A stretch of DNA of 64,000 nucleotides from an uncultured Bacteroides sp. (GCA_902168185.1 CABHOV010000067.1:1-64000), one strand, 5' to 3'; counted from the first letter of the stretch, positions 17,662 to 27,386 are shown. The notes: generated by a model not told the origin, from the letters alone. Program-made: numbers and translations.

Positions 17662-18585
17662 ATGAAATATTTACCTTTTCTTTCCGGTATATATTCTACT
17701 GCTCCCGGTCTTGCCTCCACAACAAAGGCAACGGGTAGAGATGCGCTGATTTTTCAGATTGATGAATCGTACAAGCTATATCTGAATAATAAGGAAGATT
17801 GCCGCAACGAAAATATATTCAAGTATTACTGCGAGGAGAGACTAAACCCTGAAACGATTCGGTGTGTAAATCAATATCTGATCAATCAATTTATAAAAGA
17901 ATATCCTGATCAATTTGAAGTTAACGATCATGACCTTTCATTTCTGAACAAACTTACCGGTGAACGATTCACGTGGAATAAAGATTGGCAGACCGTAAAC
18001 ACCAGTCACTATGAATCGTTGTACGATGCGCTTTGTTGCCAGGTACAGGAAGATATAGCAGTCTTCCAACTAAGCAACGAAGAAGATTGGCTGGCTGCAA
18101 TTCATTTGTGTTCTCCCAATCACTGGGCACCAGAAGAAAAAATTGGAAAGCCATTTCAGGCTATACATGCACCGGTTCCCGGCATGGAGAAAACATTATT
18201 GCACTATCGCAAAATGTTGGAGTCTGTAGTCCATGCAGGTTCTCCGTTTACCCGCTTTGCCTGGGGAGTAGCTACGGATACTAGATTGAATCATCACCCT
18301 ATACCTCCACCCGCTATAGATGCGAAAGACTGGAAGGGAAGAGAACACGATAACACCGGCACATGGTATATACGAACCGAGCGACAGAATCTTATTGGAC
18401 TCGGTAGCGTCAACACATTCCTTTTTACTATTCGCACTTATTTTTATAGTGTGAATGAGTTGAGTGCAGACGAAAAAAAAATGTTATTGATTGCTTTACA
18501 AAGCATGTCTGCAGAAGCACTTCAATACAAAGGGCTTTCAGAATCCATTAAATTATTGGAAGAATTTTTAGCGAAGCAAGCATAA
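17662..18585 (+). CDS. DUF3445 / haem-dependent oxidative N-demethylase-like protein
   Basis: A 307-residue soluble protein. The central and C-terminal features fit the DUF3445 family, some members of which are haem-dependent oxidative N-demethylases: EDWLAAIHLCSPNHW, the phrase IHAPVPGM, and RTERQNLIGLGSVNTFLFTI. A haem or PAS-like fold is expected from the family. The actual amine substrate is unknown. It lies 40 bp after the YbfF-like hydrolase and converges with the CBS gene. Confidence 0.75.
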   Translation: MKYLPFLSGIYSTAPGLASTTKATGRDALIFQIDESYKLYLNNKEDCRNENIFKYYCEERLNPETIRCVNQYLINQFIKEYPDQFEVNDHDLSFLNKLTGERFTWNKDWQTVNTSHYESLYDALCCQVQEDIAVFQLSNEEDWLAAIHLCSPNHWAPEEKIGKPFQAIHAPVPGMEKTLLHYRKMLESVVHAGSPFTRFAWGVATDTRLNHHPIPPPAIDAKDWKGREHDNTGTWYIRTERQNLIGLGSVNTFLFTIRTYFYSVNELSADEKKMLLIALQSMSAEALQYKGLSESIKLLEEFLAKQA

Positions 18586-18660
18586 TGCTTTTGATAGCAT
18601 ACGATCACCAACAGTAGCCTAACCGTTGTTTTCGTTTGAAGAAATTACAGGAGGGATGTT

Positions 18661-19326
18661 CTATATATCCAGGTAGCGCAGCAACATATCGATGCGGTCC
18701 TTCTCACCTACTACTGGCTTCGTTTCCTGGTAACGTCCTATGACTTTGTAACCAAAGCGTTCCAGTGTGGCAACAACCCTTGAAAGGTCTTGTTGATTTA
18801 TCTTTAGCGTCAGGCGAATTTTACCAGGATCGAGTGGATCCTCTTTCAAAATGCTGCTTAATATTTTGGCGTGGTTCTCCTCTATCAAGCGGCTGATCTC
18901 GGCAAGCGAGTAGTCAATATGATTCATGGACAACACCAGAACGCTGCCTGGCATTTGTACCGCTGCTGTTTGTGCAAAAGATGTTAGCGTATCCTGAACT
19001 GTGATCACGCCGTGATATGTCATGTCAGCATTTAACACTGATACCATTTGCAATTTATATTCAGCGGCCACCTTCAGGATATCGTAGAAGTGAGTATCCA
19101 GATGAACAAAACATTGTTGACCTATGAGATTGAAATCACGAACGTTACGATCAATGTCGTTTGTTTCAAGAATGATCTCTTCAGAAATAAAACCCAGCAG
19201 CTTGCTGTCTTCCACCACGGGCATATAGTTGCAGCGGAATTCTTCCATCCACACGATCGCCTTGTGTGCATCATCCGATCCTTTAAGAGGCGGAATCATG
19301 TGGTTTATAAGATCTTCTGCAATCAC
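18661..19326 (-). CDS. CBS-domain protein with C-terminal ACT-like region
   Basis: A 221-residue soluble protein. Residues about 1-125 form a CBS pair (LINHMIPPLKGSDDAHKAI, then YMPVVEDSKLLGFISEE, and a second unit ending MTYHGVITVQDTL), which normally binds adenine nucleotides. Residues about 140-210 resemble an ACT-like regulatory fold (VLVLSMNHIDYSLAEISRLI). The start codon is GTG, read from the family-like opening IAEDLINHM. It is 20 bp downstream of a hydrolase gene and probably co-transcribed. A regulatory, ligand-sensing role is likely, but the target is unknown. Confidence 0.8.
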   Translation of the reverse strand: MIAEDLINHMIPPLKGSDDAHKAIVWMEEFRCNYMPVVEDSKLLGFISEEIILETNDIDRNVRDFNLIGQQCFVHLDTHFYDILKVAAEYKLQMVSVLNADMTYHGVITVQDTLTSFAQTAAVQMPGSVLVLSMNHIDYSLAEISRLIEENHAKILSSILKEDPLDPGKIRLTLKINQQDLSRVVATLERFGYKVIGRYQETKPVVGEKDRIDMLLRYLDI

Positions 19327-19346
19327 GCTGTTTAATTTAGTTAACT

Positions 19347-20099
19347 CTATTGAAGTAAAAATTCCTCAACCAGTTCATTGAATTTTTCCGGATGCTCCAT
19401 CATGGGAGCATGGCAGCATTGGTCAATAAACTTTAGTGTAGAGTTGGGTATAAGTTTATTAAATTCATAGGCCACCATTGGTGGTGTAATCGTATCATTC
19501 AAACCCCATACCAATAAAGTTGGTGTCTTAATGTTCGGAATCTCTTCTGCCATGTTGTGTCGTTGTGCCGATTTTGCAATGGCCACAATACGCATACACT
19601 TGGGAATACTCTTCGTTATATCAAACACTTCGTCTACCAATTCCTTAGAGGCAACTTCCGGGTTGTAAAAGGTATAGGAAACGCGTTCTTTAATATACTC
19701 ATAATTTCCACGTTTGGGATAGGAACCTCCCATGGAATCTTCAAATAAACCAGAACTACCGGTGAGGATAAGCTTTTTAACTTTCTCGCCATTCTTTAAA
19801 GTATAGATCAAAGCGATATGTCCTCCGAGACTATTACCCATGATGATCATATCCTTCAGGCCTTTAAACGCCACAAAGTCTTCCAAAAATTTACGTAAAC
19901 CTTCAAGTCCGGCTTCTTTTATAGGCATCTCATAAATCGGAAGCATCGGAATTATAACGCGAAAGTTTTTCGAGAACCGAGCGACTACGCCTTCCCAATT
20001 GCTAAGTGCACCAAATAGACCGTGGAGTAATAGTAATGTATCTCCTTGTCCTTCGTCTACAAACTTAAACCCGTTCTCTTCTTTAACCAATATGGCCAT
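19347..20099 (-). CDS. Alpha/beta-hydrolase
   Basis: A 250-residue hydrolase with HGLFGALSNWEGV (26-38), the nucleophile elbow GNSLGGHIAL, the acid region WGLNDTITPP and the catalytic His in QCCHAPMMEHPEKF. The opening region is close to that of the hydrolase at 16842, but the two are otherwise diverged. The substrate is unknown. First gene of a two-gene unit with the CBS protein. Confidence 0.87.
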   Translation of the reverse strand: MAILVKEENGFKFVDEGQGDTLLLLHGLFGALSNWEGVVARFSKNFRVIIPMLPIYEMPIKEAGLEGLRKFLEDFVAFKGLKDMIIMGNSLGGHIALIYTLKNGEKVKKLILTGSSGLFEDSMGGSYPKRGNYEYIKERVSYTFYNPEVASKELVDEVFDITKSIPKCMRIVAIAKSAQRHNMAEEIPNIKTPTLLVWGLNDTITPPMVAYEFNKLIPNSTLKFIDQCCHAPMMEHPEKFNELVEEFLLQ

Positions 20100-20265
20100 G
20101 TCGAATGAATTAATGTCGATAAGTAAGGAAAAAAAACTATCAGTATGAAAAATTTATTTTCAATGCAGTTTTAAAACACATTCAGGGGCTACTAACGAAA
20201 ATTAGTTAATCTTATATGCGATCAATATACCTATACCTGGTGATGGATGTAAATTGATTGGGAAA

Positions 20266-20718
20266 TCAGCCTGCCAATATTTTTTTTACCAACTCAGAAA
20301 TAACTTTTCCATCGGCCTGGCCAGCAAGTTTCTTGGTAGCAACCCCCATAACCTTGCCCATATCCTGTGGACCTTTGGCGCCTACTTCTTCCTTGATTTT
20401 TATAAGCTCAGCTTCCACTTCTTCAGCAGATAATTGTTTCGGTAGATAGCGGCTTATTATTTCAAGTTGAAACACTTCCTTATCTGCCAGATCCTTACGG
20501 CCTTGTTGTGAAAAGATATCAGCAGATTCTTTGCGTTGCTTGGCAGCCTTCATCAACAATTTATTTTCTGTATCCGCAGAGATATCGCCACTGCCACCTT
20601 TTTCAGTTTCTGCCAACAAGATCAACGACTTAACACTCCGTAATGCCTCTAACTCTTCTTTGTTTTTGGCAAGCATCGCTTTTTTTATATCGCTATCTAT
20701 TTGTTGCTTAAGGCTCAT
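20266..20718 (-). CDS. GatB/YqeY-domain protein
   Basis: A 150-residue protein of the YqeY family, related to the tRNA-binding tail domain of GatB. It opens MSLKQQIDSDIKKAMLAKN, followed by LRSVKSLI, and ends with the family region GPQDMGKVMGVATKKLAGQADGKVI (quoted in parts here: MGKVMGVATKKL, ADGKVISELVKK). The ATG at 20718 is chosen over an upstream TTG at 20751. The role is thought to be linked to tRNA-dependent amidation but is not established. It diverges from pdxJ. Confidence 0.85.
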   Translation of the reverse strand: MSLKQQIDSDIKKAMLAKNKEELEALRSVKSLILLAETEKGGSGDISADTENKLLMKAAKQRKESADIFSQQGRKDLADKEVFQLEIISRYLPKQLSAEEVEAELIKIKEEVGAKGPQDMGKVMGVATKKLAGQADGKVISELVKKILAG

Positions 20719-20794
20719 ATTTTTGTCTTTAATATTATTTTGCGAAATCAAATTAGCTGATCATTCGTTTTTTACTTGAAGCATTATATATCCC

Positions 20795-21508
20795 ATGACC
20801 AAACTAAGCGTCAATATTAACAAAATTGCTACACTCCGAAATGCCAGAGGAGGAAATAATCCTGATGTGATCAGAACAGCAATTGATTGTGAACGATTTG
20901 GAGCGCAAGGTATAACAGTTCACCCTCGTCCCGATGAACGACACATCCGGTATAGCGATGTTGTGCAGTTAAAAGGTGTAGTAACGACTGAGTTCAACAT
21001 TGAGGGGTATCCCGATCAACGCTATCTTAAAATTATAGCGGAGGCTAAACCTGCCCAGGCAACGCTGGTGCCAGATGCTCCGGATGCTATTACATCAAAC
21101 GCAGGATGGGATACTATAAAAAATGCTTCGCTGTTACGTGACCTCTGCCAGGAAATTAAATCGCACGGTGCACGTGTTTCTATTTTTGTTGATCCATCGC
21201 CCCGTATGGTAGAAGGTGCTATAGCCATTGGTGCTGACCGTATCGAACTATATACGGAGCCGTATGCAAGTGAATTTCTGGTGAGTAAAGAAGTCGCTGT
21301 CAAGCCCTATATAGAAAGTGCAAGGATTGCGAAAGAAGGAGGGATCGGTATAAATGCAGGCCACGATCTTGACTTGCACAATCTTAAATTCCTCAAGCAA
21401 AACATTCCATACCTTGACGAAGTATCCATTGGACATGCGCTGATATGTGATGCGCTTTATTTCGGATTGGAAAATACAATACAACTATACCTGAAGCAAT
21501 TGAAGTGA
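20795..21508 (+). CDS. pdxJ: Pyridoxine 5'-phosphate synthase
   Basis: A 237-residue TIM-barrel enzyme that condenses 1-deoxyxylulose 5-phosphate with 3-amino-2-oxopropyl phosphate to make pyridoxine 5'-phosphate. Diagnostic pieces: [30 protein letters not shown] (catalytic His and Arg), [17 protein letters not shown], and [12 protein letters not shown] with the catalytic His. Length is normal. It is a single gene between divergent yqeY and convergent lamin-tail gene. Confidence 0.95.
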   Translation: MTKLSVNINKIATLRNARGGNNPDVIRTAIDCERFGAQGITVHPRPDERHIRYSDVVQLKGVVTTEFNIEGYPDQRYLKIIAEAKPAQATLVPDAPDAITSNAGWDTIKNASLLRDLCQEIKSHGARVSIFVDPSPRMVEGAIAIGADRIELYTEPYASEFLVSKEVAVKPYIESARIAKEGGIGINAGHDLDLHNLKFLKQNIPYLDEVSIGHALICDALYFGLENTIQLYLKQLK

Positions 21509-21516
21509 GCTTGTTT

Positions 21517-21533
21517 AAGTATATGCTATACTT
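21517..21533. terminator. Small hairpin between pdxJ and the lamin-tail gene
   Basis: Arms AAGTATA and TATACTT around TGC lie in the 28-bp gap between converging stops. No T run follows on either strand, so it may be only part of a terminator. Confidence 0.35.
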
Positions 21534-21536
21534 ACG

Positions 21537-23876
21537 CTAGAACTTTGCTGCTACTGCGAGCTTCTTTGTAAAAGTTTTAACAGATCCGGTAGCATCGAAT
21601 ACCTGGAACCAAACCATATAGTATCCAACGCGTGCCTTCGAGCCATCGTCACGATCACCATCCCAACGCAGGAAGCCTTCTGTGCCTAACAGCTTGTTGT
21701 TGGCGAGTTGCTTTGTGAGACGTCCATTCGCATCAAATACTTTCACATTGGCCACGTAGCCACCCTGATCAAATTTATACTGTATCTCAGCAAAATCCGG
21801 CTGACCAATAATCGGTGTAAAGATTTCTGGCGATATAGTTATATTCTCAGCTATAGCAGCTTCATTTCGCGCATTGGAATTTATAAATCCTGGTGTTGCA
21901 TAGCCACTTTGTGTGCTGGCCGACTTCCAGTTATCAGGATCATTCGTTGTTTCGGTAAAGGAAATTCGTTCCAACGAAACACCCTCCTCATCTTTAATAA
22001 AAACAGAATGATAGTCTTTAGTGTACGCAAAATGATCGATCACTACTCCTTGTTCTGATACAACTGCGATAGAACCGGTGTCGTCATTCAATGAAGGAAG
22101 TGCTTTTACTTCGAGAGCATTTTCAGTTTTTGTTTGAGAGTATTCTCCCGCTAAAACATCTATATCTTCTGTTAGCACAAGATATGCGCCTGGTCGAAGC
22201 AGGAAATCTTCATTTGTAACTGTATACAATTTTCCGAGAGTATCATTTTCAAAGGTGGCAAGCGACCAGCCTTTTAGATTTAAATATTTGTTTGAGGTAT
22301 TAACAACTTCCAAGAAATCTACACCGGTTGGTCGGGGATTAAATAATACCTCGTTGACTTTAATATCAAGATCGTTCGCTTGCTCTGGCAATGCAAATTC
22401 CAATTCAGAAAAGGATGTTTGTATTTCATTTCCGCTGCAATCAAACACCTGGTGTACATCTATAGTATAAAGTATATTTCTTTGAAGTGGATTGGTAAAG
22501 AATACCGTTAGCACACGCAAGGATTGGTCTTCAAAAGCTATATGGTCAATATCAACGGCAGGCTGAAAATTAAAGTGTTCAGCGAGTGGAATCTCATTCA
22601 GTAACTTTTCATCAAATACCAGACGAAGTTGGTTATCCCCAATAGGAATTGCTGCCATGAGTTTGGGTGTAGAGAGATCCGGCTTATTGGCGAAGACTGA
22701 GTTTTGTTCTCCGGGCGTTCCTCCATTTTCATCTTCAGAGGCAGTCCAATTATTTTCTTCCCCGCAAGGGTTATTCAGATCAATCAGTTCCAGTGACCAT
22801 CCACCTTGTTTTTTTTCATCATCTCTATACCAACCATCACTGTACTTAACTGAATCGATTGTTACGCCGCTCCCATGCTTCAGTATAATTATATCTCCGG
22901 TGTTATTCAAAGAAGGAAAAGAGCTGAGCCCGACTACATTTCCAAATGTAATATAGGATGCCACGGAAGATGATGCCATCAAAAGAACATACTCGCCAGG
23001 ATTTAATTTATATGAAGGTAACGTTGCCGTTGAAGAGCCATCCGACAGTTTCCATCCTGATAAATTATAAGTATTGTTGCTTCGATTAAAAAGTTCGAGG
23101 TATTCAGTTTCGGGTAATTCAACGCGCGGAGAAGGATCTGCAAAAATTTCGGTAAATACTATATCCTTGAATGACGGTGGTACCGGTGGAACATATGGAT
23201 TGCCTGTGACAACGAAATCATCAAAGTAAAATTTATCAGAACGTGTCGCAGTATAAGTACAATACACTCCAAAGTAGTTTGAGGAAAAATGGTCGGCATC
23301 AGTTACACTTCCTTCTGATATATAGCTTCCTGTAGCACCGACATCAGAATATAACTGCCAGTTTCCAGAGGCATCACGAGTTACCCTCACTTTCACTTCA
23401 GCGTTAGCGAGATTTAGTTTACCATCAACGCCATCAATAATTTTTGATTTCGAGGAGCCGGTTTGTTTATACAAACTGATTTCATCTGCTGTATTGCCAA
23501 CCATTACAAAATATCCGTTCAATGTATCAGAGAGATTTTGTTGACTGGACACTAAGTAAACGCGAGCGTAATTTGTATTGGAGGAGTTAAAGGCGAGGCG
23601 TATATAGAATTCCCAACTAGCATCGTTAATCGATTTACTTGGCGTAGAGAGATACGCGTCATCCGAAACGGCTGGAGCCTGCAATTTTAGTTGATTTGCT
23701 AAAACAGTAAATTTTGTGTTCTGTCCCGACCAGCTTGGACTGGTTAAAAAATCGCTATCCTGAAAGCTATCAGTGAGTTGAGCGAACATTTGTTGGGAAA
23801 AGAACAAGAAGGAAAACGTTATGAAACTCTTTTTCGTAAACGTTTTCAGAATAGAAAATGTGAATATTTGTAGCAT
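21537..23876 (-). CDS. Secreted protein with two lamin-tail domains
   Basis: A 779-residue exported protein. A signal region ends FFSQQMFA/Q. Next comes a beta-sandwich of about 200 residues resembling a laminin-G/concanavalin-like fold (WEFYIRLAFNSSNTNYARVY). Then a first lamin-tail domain (about 240-380: FTEIFADPSP, YLELFNRSN, LSGWKLSDG), an Ig-like part, and a second lamin-tail domain (about 500-660: NEVLFNPRPTGVDFLEVVN, LKGWSL). The last ~90 residues (VANVKVFDANGRLTKQLAN, GYYMVWFQVFDATG) resemble FlgD-like or type IX secretion tails. It probably sits at the cell surface or is secreted; function unknown. ATG 23876 is preferred over 23903 on spacing from divergent asd. Confidence 0.8.
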   Translation of the reverse strand: MLQIFTFSILKTFTKKSFITFSFLFFSQQMFAQLTDSFQDSDFLTSPSWSGQNTKFTVLANQLKLQAPAVSDDAYLSTPSKSINDASWEFYIRLAFNSSNTNYARVYLVSSQQNLSDTLNGYFVMVGNTADEISLYKQTGSSKSKIIDGVDGKLNLANAEVKVRVTRDASGNWQLYSDVGATGSYISEGSVTDADHFSSNYFGVYCTYTATRSDKFYFDDFVVTGNPYVPPVPPSFKDIVFTEIFADPSPRVELPETEYLELFNRSNNTYNLSGWKLSDGSSTATLPSYKLNPGEYVLLMASSSVASYITFGNVVGLSSFPSLNNTGDIIILKHGSGVTIDSVKYSDGWYRDDEKKQGGWSLELIDLNNPCGEENNWTASEDENGGTPGEQNSVFANKPDLSTPKLMAAIPIGDNQLRLVFDEKLLNEIPLAEHFNFQPAVDIDHIAFEDQSLRVLTVFFTNPLQRNILYTIDVHQVFDCSGNEIQTSFSELEFALPEQANDLDIKVNEVLFNPRPTGVDFLEVVNTSNKYLNLKGWSLATFENDTLGKLYTVTNEDFLLRPGAYLVLTEDIDVLAGEYSQTKTENALEVKALPSLNDDTGSIAVVSEQGVVIDHFAYTKDYHSVFIKDEEGVSLERISFTETTNDPDNWKSASTQSGYATPGFINSNARNEAAIAENITISPEIFTPIIGQPDFAEIQYKFDQGGYVANVKVFDANGRLTKQLANNKLLGTEGFLRWDGDRDDGSKARVGYYMVWFQVFDATGSVKTFTKKLAVAAKF

Positions 23877-23903
23877 GTTTCTAATAGGCACAACGGAATA
23901 CAT

Positions 23904-23911
23904 TACTTTTG
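23904..23911 (+). promoter_or_regulatory. Candidate -7 element for asd
   Basis: TACTTTTG matches TAnnTTTG and lies 31 bp before the asd ATG. No TTTG box lies 19 bp further upstream. Confidence 0.4.
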
Positions 23912-23942
23912 CTAACCTTAAAATTTAAAAGTACAAAATAAA

Positions 23943-24935
23943 ATGAAAATCGCAGTTGTAGGCGCCACTGGTTTAGTGGGCGCGGAGATCCTCAAAGTAT
24001 TAGAGGAAAGAGATTTTAGATTTGATGAATTGTATTTAGTGGCTTCCGCGAAATCGGTTGGCCAGATCATAAAGTTTAAGGGTAAGGAATATACTATAAA
24101 GAGTATGGAGGAAGCGATCAAGCTTGCTCCTGACGTTGCTATATTCTCTGCTGGTGGCGGAACTTCACTGGAGTGGGCTCCAAAGTTTGCTGAAGTAGGT
24201 ACGATCGTGATCGACAACTCTTCTGCATGGAGAATGGATCCTACTAAAAAACTTATCGTTCCGGAAATCAACGGTCATGTCATTACAATTGACGATCGCA
24301 TTATCGCAAATCCAAATTGCTCTACCATACAAATGGTAATGGCGTTGGCTCCGCTGCATGCGAAATATAAAATCAAGAGAATTGTAGTAGCAACTTATCA
24401 GTCGGTTACAGGTACTGGTAAAGATGCTGTTCTTCAAATGATGAATGAGCGTAAAGGCATTGACGGCCCGAAAGTATATCCCCATCCAATCGATATGAAC
24501 GCACTGCCCCATATAGATTCATTCCTCGACAATGGTTATACCAAAGAGGAAATGAAGATGGTGAATGAAACACGCAAGATTCTTAACGACAATACCATTG
24601 GTGTTACTTCAACGACCGTACGGATTCCATCTGTAGGTGGTCACTCTGAAGCGGTGAATGTTGAGTTTCACGAAGACTTCAAATTAAGTGAAGTGCGCTC
24701 CATACTAGCAGATACTCCTGGTGTTATCGTTCAGGATGATCCGAAGAATAACATTTACCCGATGCCGATCAACTCGCACGGTCGTGATGAAGTATTTGTA
24801 GGTCGCTTGCGCAGAGATGAATCACAGCCCAACACATTAAACATGTGGATCGTTGCTGACAATCTTCGTAAAGGTGCAGCAACCAATGCTGTTCAGATCG
24901 CTGAGTTCATGACGGAAAAAAGCCTGGTAGAATAG
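23943..24935 (+). CDS. asd: Aspartate-semialdehyde dehydrogenase
   Basis: A 330-residue NADP-dependent enzyme that reduces aspartyl phosphate to aspartate semialdehyde, the branch point for lysine, threonine, methionine and diaminopimelate. It starts MKIAVVGATGLVGAEILKVL (nucleotide binding), has FSAGGGTSLEWAP, the catalytic Cys126 in NPNCSTIQ, and the region RIPSVGGHSEAVNVEF with the catalytic His. Full length. It is followed by a strong terminator. It supplies the pathway that ends with lysA at 15.4 kb, though the two are not linked in an operon. Confidence 0.96.
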   Translation: MKIAVVGATGLVGAEILKVLEERDFRFDELYLVASAKSVGQIIKFKGKEYTIKSMEEAIKLAPDVAIFSAGGGTSLEWAPKFAEVGTIVIDNSSAWRMDPTKKLIVPEINGHVITIDDRIIANPNCSTIQMVMALAPLHAKYKIKRIVVATYQSVTGTGKDAVLQMMNERKGIDGPKVYPHPIDMNALPHIDSFLDNGYTKEEMKMVNETRKILNDNTIGVTSTTVRIPSVGGHSEAVNVEFHEDFKLSEVRSILADTPGVIVQDDPKNNIYPMPINSHGRDEVFVGRLRRDESQPNTLNMWIVADNLRKGAATNAVQIAEFMTEKSLVE

Positions 24936-24958
24936 TTTTATACTATATCTTATAAATT

Positions 24959-24989
24959 AAAGAAGGTCATCCAAAAGATGACCTTCTTT
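24959..24989. terminator. Two-way terminator between asd and the YARHG lipoprotein
   Basis: A perfect 13-bp stem AAAGAAGGTCATC / GATGACCTTCTTT with a 5-base loop, between two converging stop codons. Confidence 0.85.
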
Positions 24990-24994
24990 GTTTA

Positions 24995-25834
24995 TTACCG
25001 ACCGTAGCTATCATAATTTTCAGCATAGTATTCTTCGTATTGGTAAATGAGGTCTATATTCTGAACCTCAACATCGGTAAGATTCTCACGGATATCTATT
25101 CCCATAGGTATATACCATGAAGTGGTATCAAATGCAGAGCGCATTGCTTTATCTTTAAATGAATACCCATGCCTTGCATAAATCTCATTCCGCATAAATG
25201 CCAACTCTTCTTCCAACATATTTTCAACATCAATCTCGGTCAATAACCTGTCTGATGCCTGCGGATAGTTTCCTACATTTGTACGATACGTGTATTCCTG
25301 TTTTGTCAGATTGAATTTTTTCGCTGTAGCGGATCCTTTTTTAAATGGCGACCATGACCCTTCCAGTGTTTTCTTTTCTGTATCGATTACAAATTGGAAG
25401 TGACCATCGTATGGATCAGTGCCCGGTTCATCCATGTCAAAAATATATATTGAATCACCCTGAACATTTACTTGACCTGTGATCGGTCTATAATTACCGG
25501 CACAAACCGTGTAGCCTATGGCCTGATCATTTGTGATGCCTGCCAGCGCTATATTTATTTTATTATGTCCGAATGTACCTACCCAATAACCAACTATTTC
25601 GAGGTTCTTATTCTCATTCATGAGACGAATAGCATCTTCTATTCTTGATTGCTCGGAAGATTTATCAGGTCCAATCTTACGTGCGTCAATCTTAAGCACA
25701 CGCATCGCCTGCTTCGTATCCTGTTTGGCAATCGAATCAGTCGGGACAATATTGTCCGAAGACTGCTTCTTTCCACAGCCTATAAAAGAGGAGAGTATAA
25801 AAAGAACCAGAGGATAGCGATAGCACTTGCTCAT
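24995..25834 (-). CDS. Lipoprotein with a C-terminal YARHG domain
   Basis: A 279-residue lipoprotein: the signal MSKCYRYPLVLFILSSFIGC has its lipid Cys at 20, followed by a polar linker. The middle (about 75-185) is a beta-rich module with GYWVGTFGHNKINIALAGI and LEGSWSPFKKG. The C-terminal ~75 residues are a YARHG domain, named for the motif seen here in FMRNEIYARHGYSFKD, ending in an acidic/Tyr-rich tail. YARHG domains are extracellular and thought to bind cell-wall or other ligands; the function is not established. It faces asd with a shared terminator. Confidence 0.85.
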   Translation of the reverse strand: MSKCYRYPLVLFILSSFIGCGKKQSSDNIVPTDSIAKQDTKQAMRVLKIDARKIGPDKSSEQSRIEDAIRLMNENKNLEIVGYWVGTFGHNKINIALAGITNDQAIGYTVCAGNYRPITGQVNVQGDSIYIFDMDEPGTDPYDGHFQFVIDTEKKTLEGSWSPFKKGSATAKKFNLTKQEYTYRTNVGNYPQASDRLLTEIDVENMLEEELAFMRNEIYARHGYSFKDKAMRSAFDTTSWYIPMGIDIRENLTDVEVQNIDLIYQYEEYYAENYDSYGR

Positions 25835-25885
25835 AATGACGGCTAAAGTTGATTTTGATTTTAAGTTAGCAGATTTTTACCTGAA

Positions 25886-26521
25886 ATGAACAAAGCCATT
25901 AAAGTTATTGCCGTAGCATTACTTGCCTTCTTCACAGTATTAATGGCTCGAATAACATGGCCATACTTTTCCTTACAGACAGATGTCAAATTTCTTTTGA
26001 TCAAACAATGGGTAATTAACAACGATGTCTGGAGAATCGCCTTCTTTGTTCACGTACTCACCAGTCTTTTTTTGGTGCTTGCCGGCTTTACCCAGTTCTT
26101 AAGTCCGTCAAAATTCTCAAGTGTTCATCGTTTTGCCGGCCGGGTATATGTATGTATACTCCTATTTCTTTCTGGACCAGCAGGCTTCTTTATGTCTCTT
26201 TATGCAAATGGAGGAGTATCATCGCGAATAGCATTTACATTGTTGAGTATACTTTGGATATACTTTACTGCACGGGCGTGGATAGAAATCAAAAAGAGAA
26301 ATTATGCTACGCATGAAAACTTTATGATTCGCAGCTATGCGCTCACGCTTTCAGCACTGACATTGCGTGCCTGGAAGTTTATAATTGTTTTATTATTCCA
26401 TCCTCATCCTATGGATGGTTATATGATAGCTGCCTGGCTCGGATGGATTCCAAATTTACTTATAGCAGAATGGATCATCAGAAGGAGAACCACACTTAAG
26501 ACCAAAAGTCTTAGTCTATAG
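25886..26521 (+). CDS. DUF2306 integral membrane protein
   Basis: A 211-residue protein with about six membrane helices. The segment FVHVLTSLFLVLAGFTQFL followed by HRFAGRVYVC contains the conserved His and Arg positions typical of DUF2306. The conserved His residues make haem or quinone binding possible, but this is inference. It is a single gene diverging from the YARHG lipoprotein gene and converging with lemA. Confidence 0.78.
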   Translation: MNKAIKVIAVALLAFFTVLMARITWPYFSLQTDVKFLLIKQWVINNDVWRIAFFVHVLTSLFLVLAGFTQFLSPSKFSSVHRFAGRVYVCILLFLSGPAGFFMSLYANGGVSSRIAFTLLSILWIYFTARAWIEIKKRNYATHENFMIRSYALTLSALTLRAWKFIIVLLFHPHPMDGYMIAAWLGWIPNLLIAEWIIRRRTTLKTKSLSL

Positions 26522-26549
26522 TATACTTATGCAATCTCCATAAAAAATA

Positions 26550-26574
26550 AAGCCTGGCCACCATGGCCAGGCTT
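26550..26574 (-). terminator. Terminator of lemA
   Basis: A perfect 11-bp stem AAGCCTGGCCA / TGGCCAGGCTT with loop CCA. The minus strand continues TATTTTTTA, so it serves lemA best; on the plus strand only TCTCTCT follows. Confidence 0.8.
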
Positions 26575-26607
26575 CTCTCTATTTGCAAGCAGAGAGTTTA
26601 GAAGATC

Positions 26608-27204
26608 TTATTTTCCAAAATCAACAGTGGGAGCATTTTCAGAGCCTGCTGCTGCTTCGAAATATCCTTTAGGTGCAAATCCATACATGCCAGCAAGCAT
26701 GTTGTTCGGAAAACGCTTTATATATACGTTATACGGTTGTACAACTTCATTGAAACGATTTCTTGCTACAGCAATTCTATTTTCTGTTCCTTCAAGCTGT
26801 GCCTGCAGATCCAGGAAATTCTGATTTGCTTTCAACTCCGGATAATTTTCTGCCACTACGAGCAAGCGGCTCAAGGCAGAGCCTACACCGTTCTGGGCCT
26901 GTTGAAATTTTTGAAGTTGTTCTGGTGTGATGTTACTCGGATCAACTTTAACCTGTGTTGCACTTGCGCGTGCTTCAATTACTTTGGTTAATGTCTCCTG
27001 TTCAAAGTTTGCATAACCTTTTACTGTATTTACCAGGTTAGGGATCAGGTCTGCTCTGCGTTGATATTGACTTTCAACCTGAGCCCATTCTTTCGGAATG
27101 TTTTCCTGTAGCTCAACCATTGTGTTATAACGACCTGCGAAAAAACCGTACAGAATCAGTACCGCAAGAATAATGACTCCAATAATAATTAGTCCTTTTT
27201 TCAT
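26608..27204 (-). CDS. lemA: LemA-family membrane-anchored protein
   Basis: A 198-residue protein with one N-terminal membrane helix (about 4-24) and a long helical extracytoplasmic part. Family signatures: YNTMVELQENIPKEWAQV, YQRRADLIPNLVNTVKGY and the later VARNRFNEVVQPYN ... FPNNMLAGMYGF. LemA proteins are widespread and of unknown molecular function. The gene is alone, whereas many bacteria place it beside a TPM-domain or peptidase gene. Confidence 0.92.
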   Translation of the reverse strand: MKKGLIIIGVIILAVLILYGFFAGRYNTMVELQENIPKEWAQVESQYQRRADLIPNLVNTVKGYANFEQETLTKVIEARASATQVKVDPSNITPEQLQKFQQAQNGVGSALSRLLVVAENYPELKANQNFLDLQAQLEGTENRIAVARNRFNEVVQPYNVYIKRFPNNMLAGMYGFAPKGYFEAAAGSENAPTVDFGK

Positions 27205-27386
27205 ATTGTTGATTAACTCAATTTAAAATTAGTAAAAAAACCGCGCTGAACGCTATATAACAGTCACCGTTTCCTTATTACGAGAAGACGTGCTACTATA
27301 CATTTTATTTTAAGTCTCAGCTACGCCAGAAAGAAAACGCAATCACAGATTTTTAGTTTGCTTATTATCGCGATTTATATTTTGTT
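27205..27386. other. Spacer between lemA and prfA
   Basis: About 180 bp of AT-rich DNA without an open frame. It must contain the lemA promoter and the prfA 3' end. I found no TAnnTTTG element and no strong hairpin. Confidence 0.35.
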
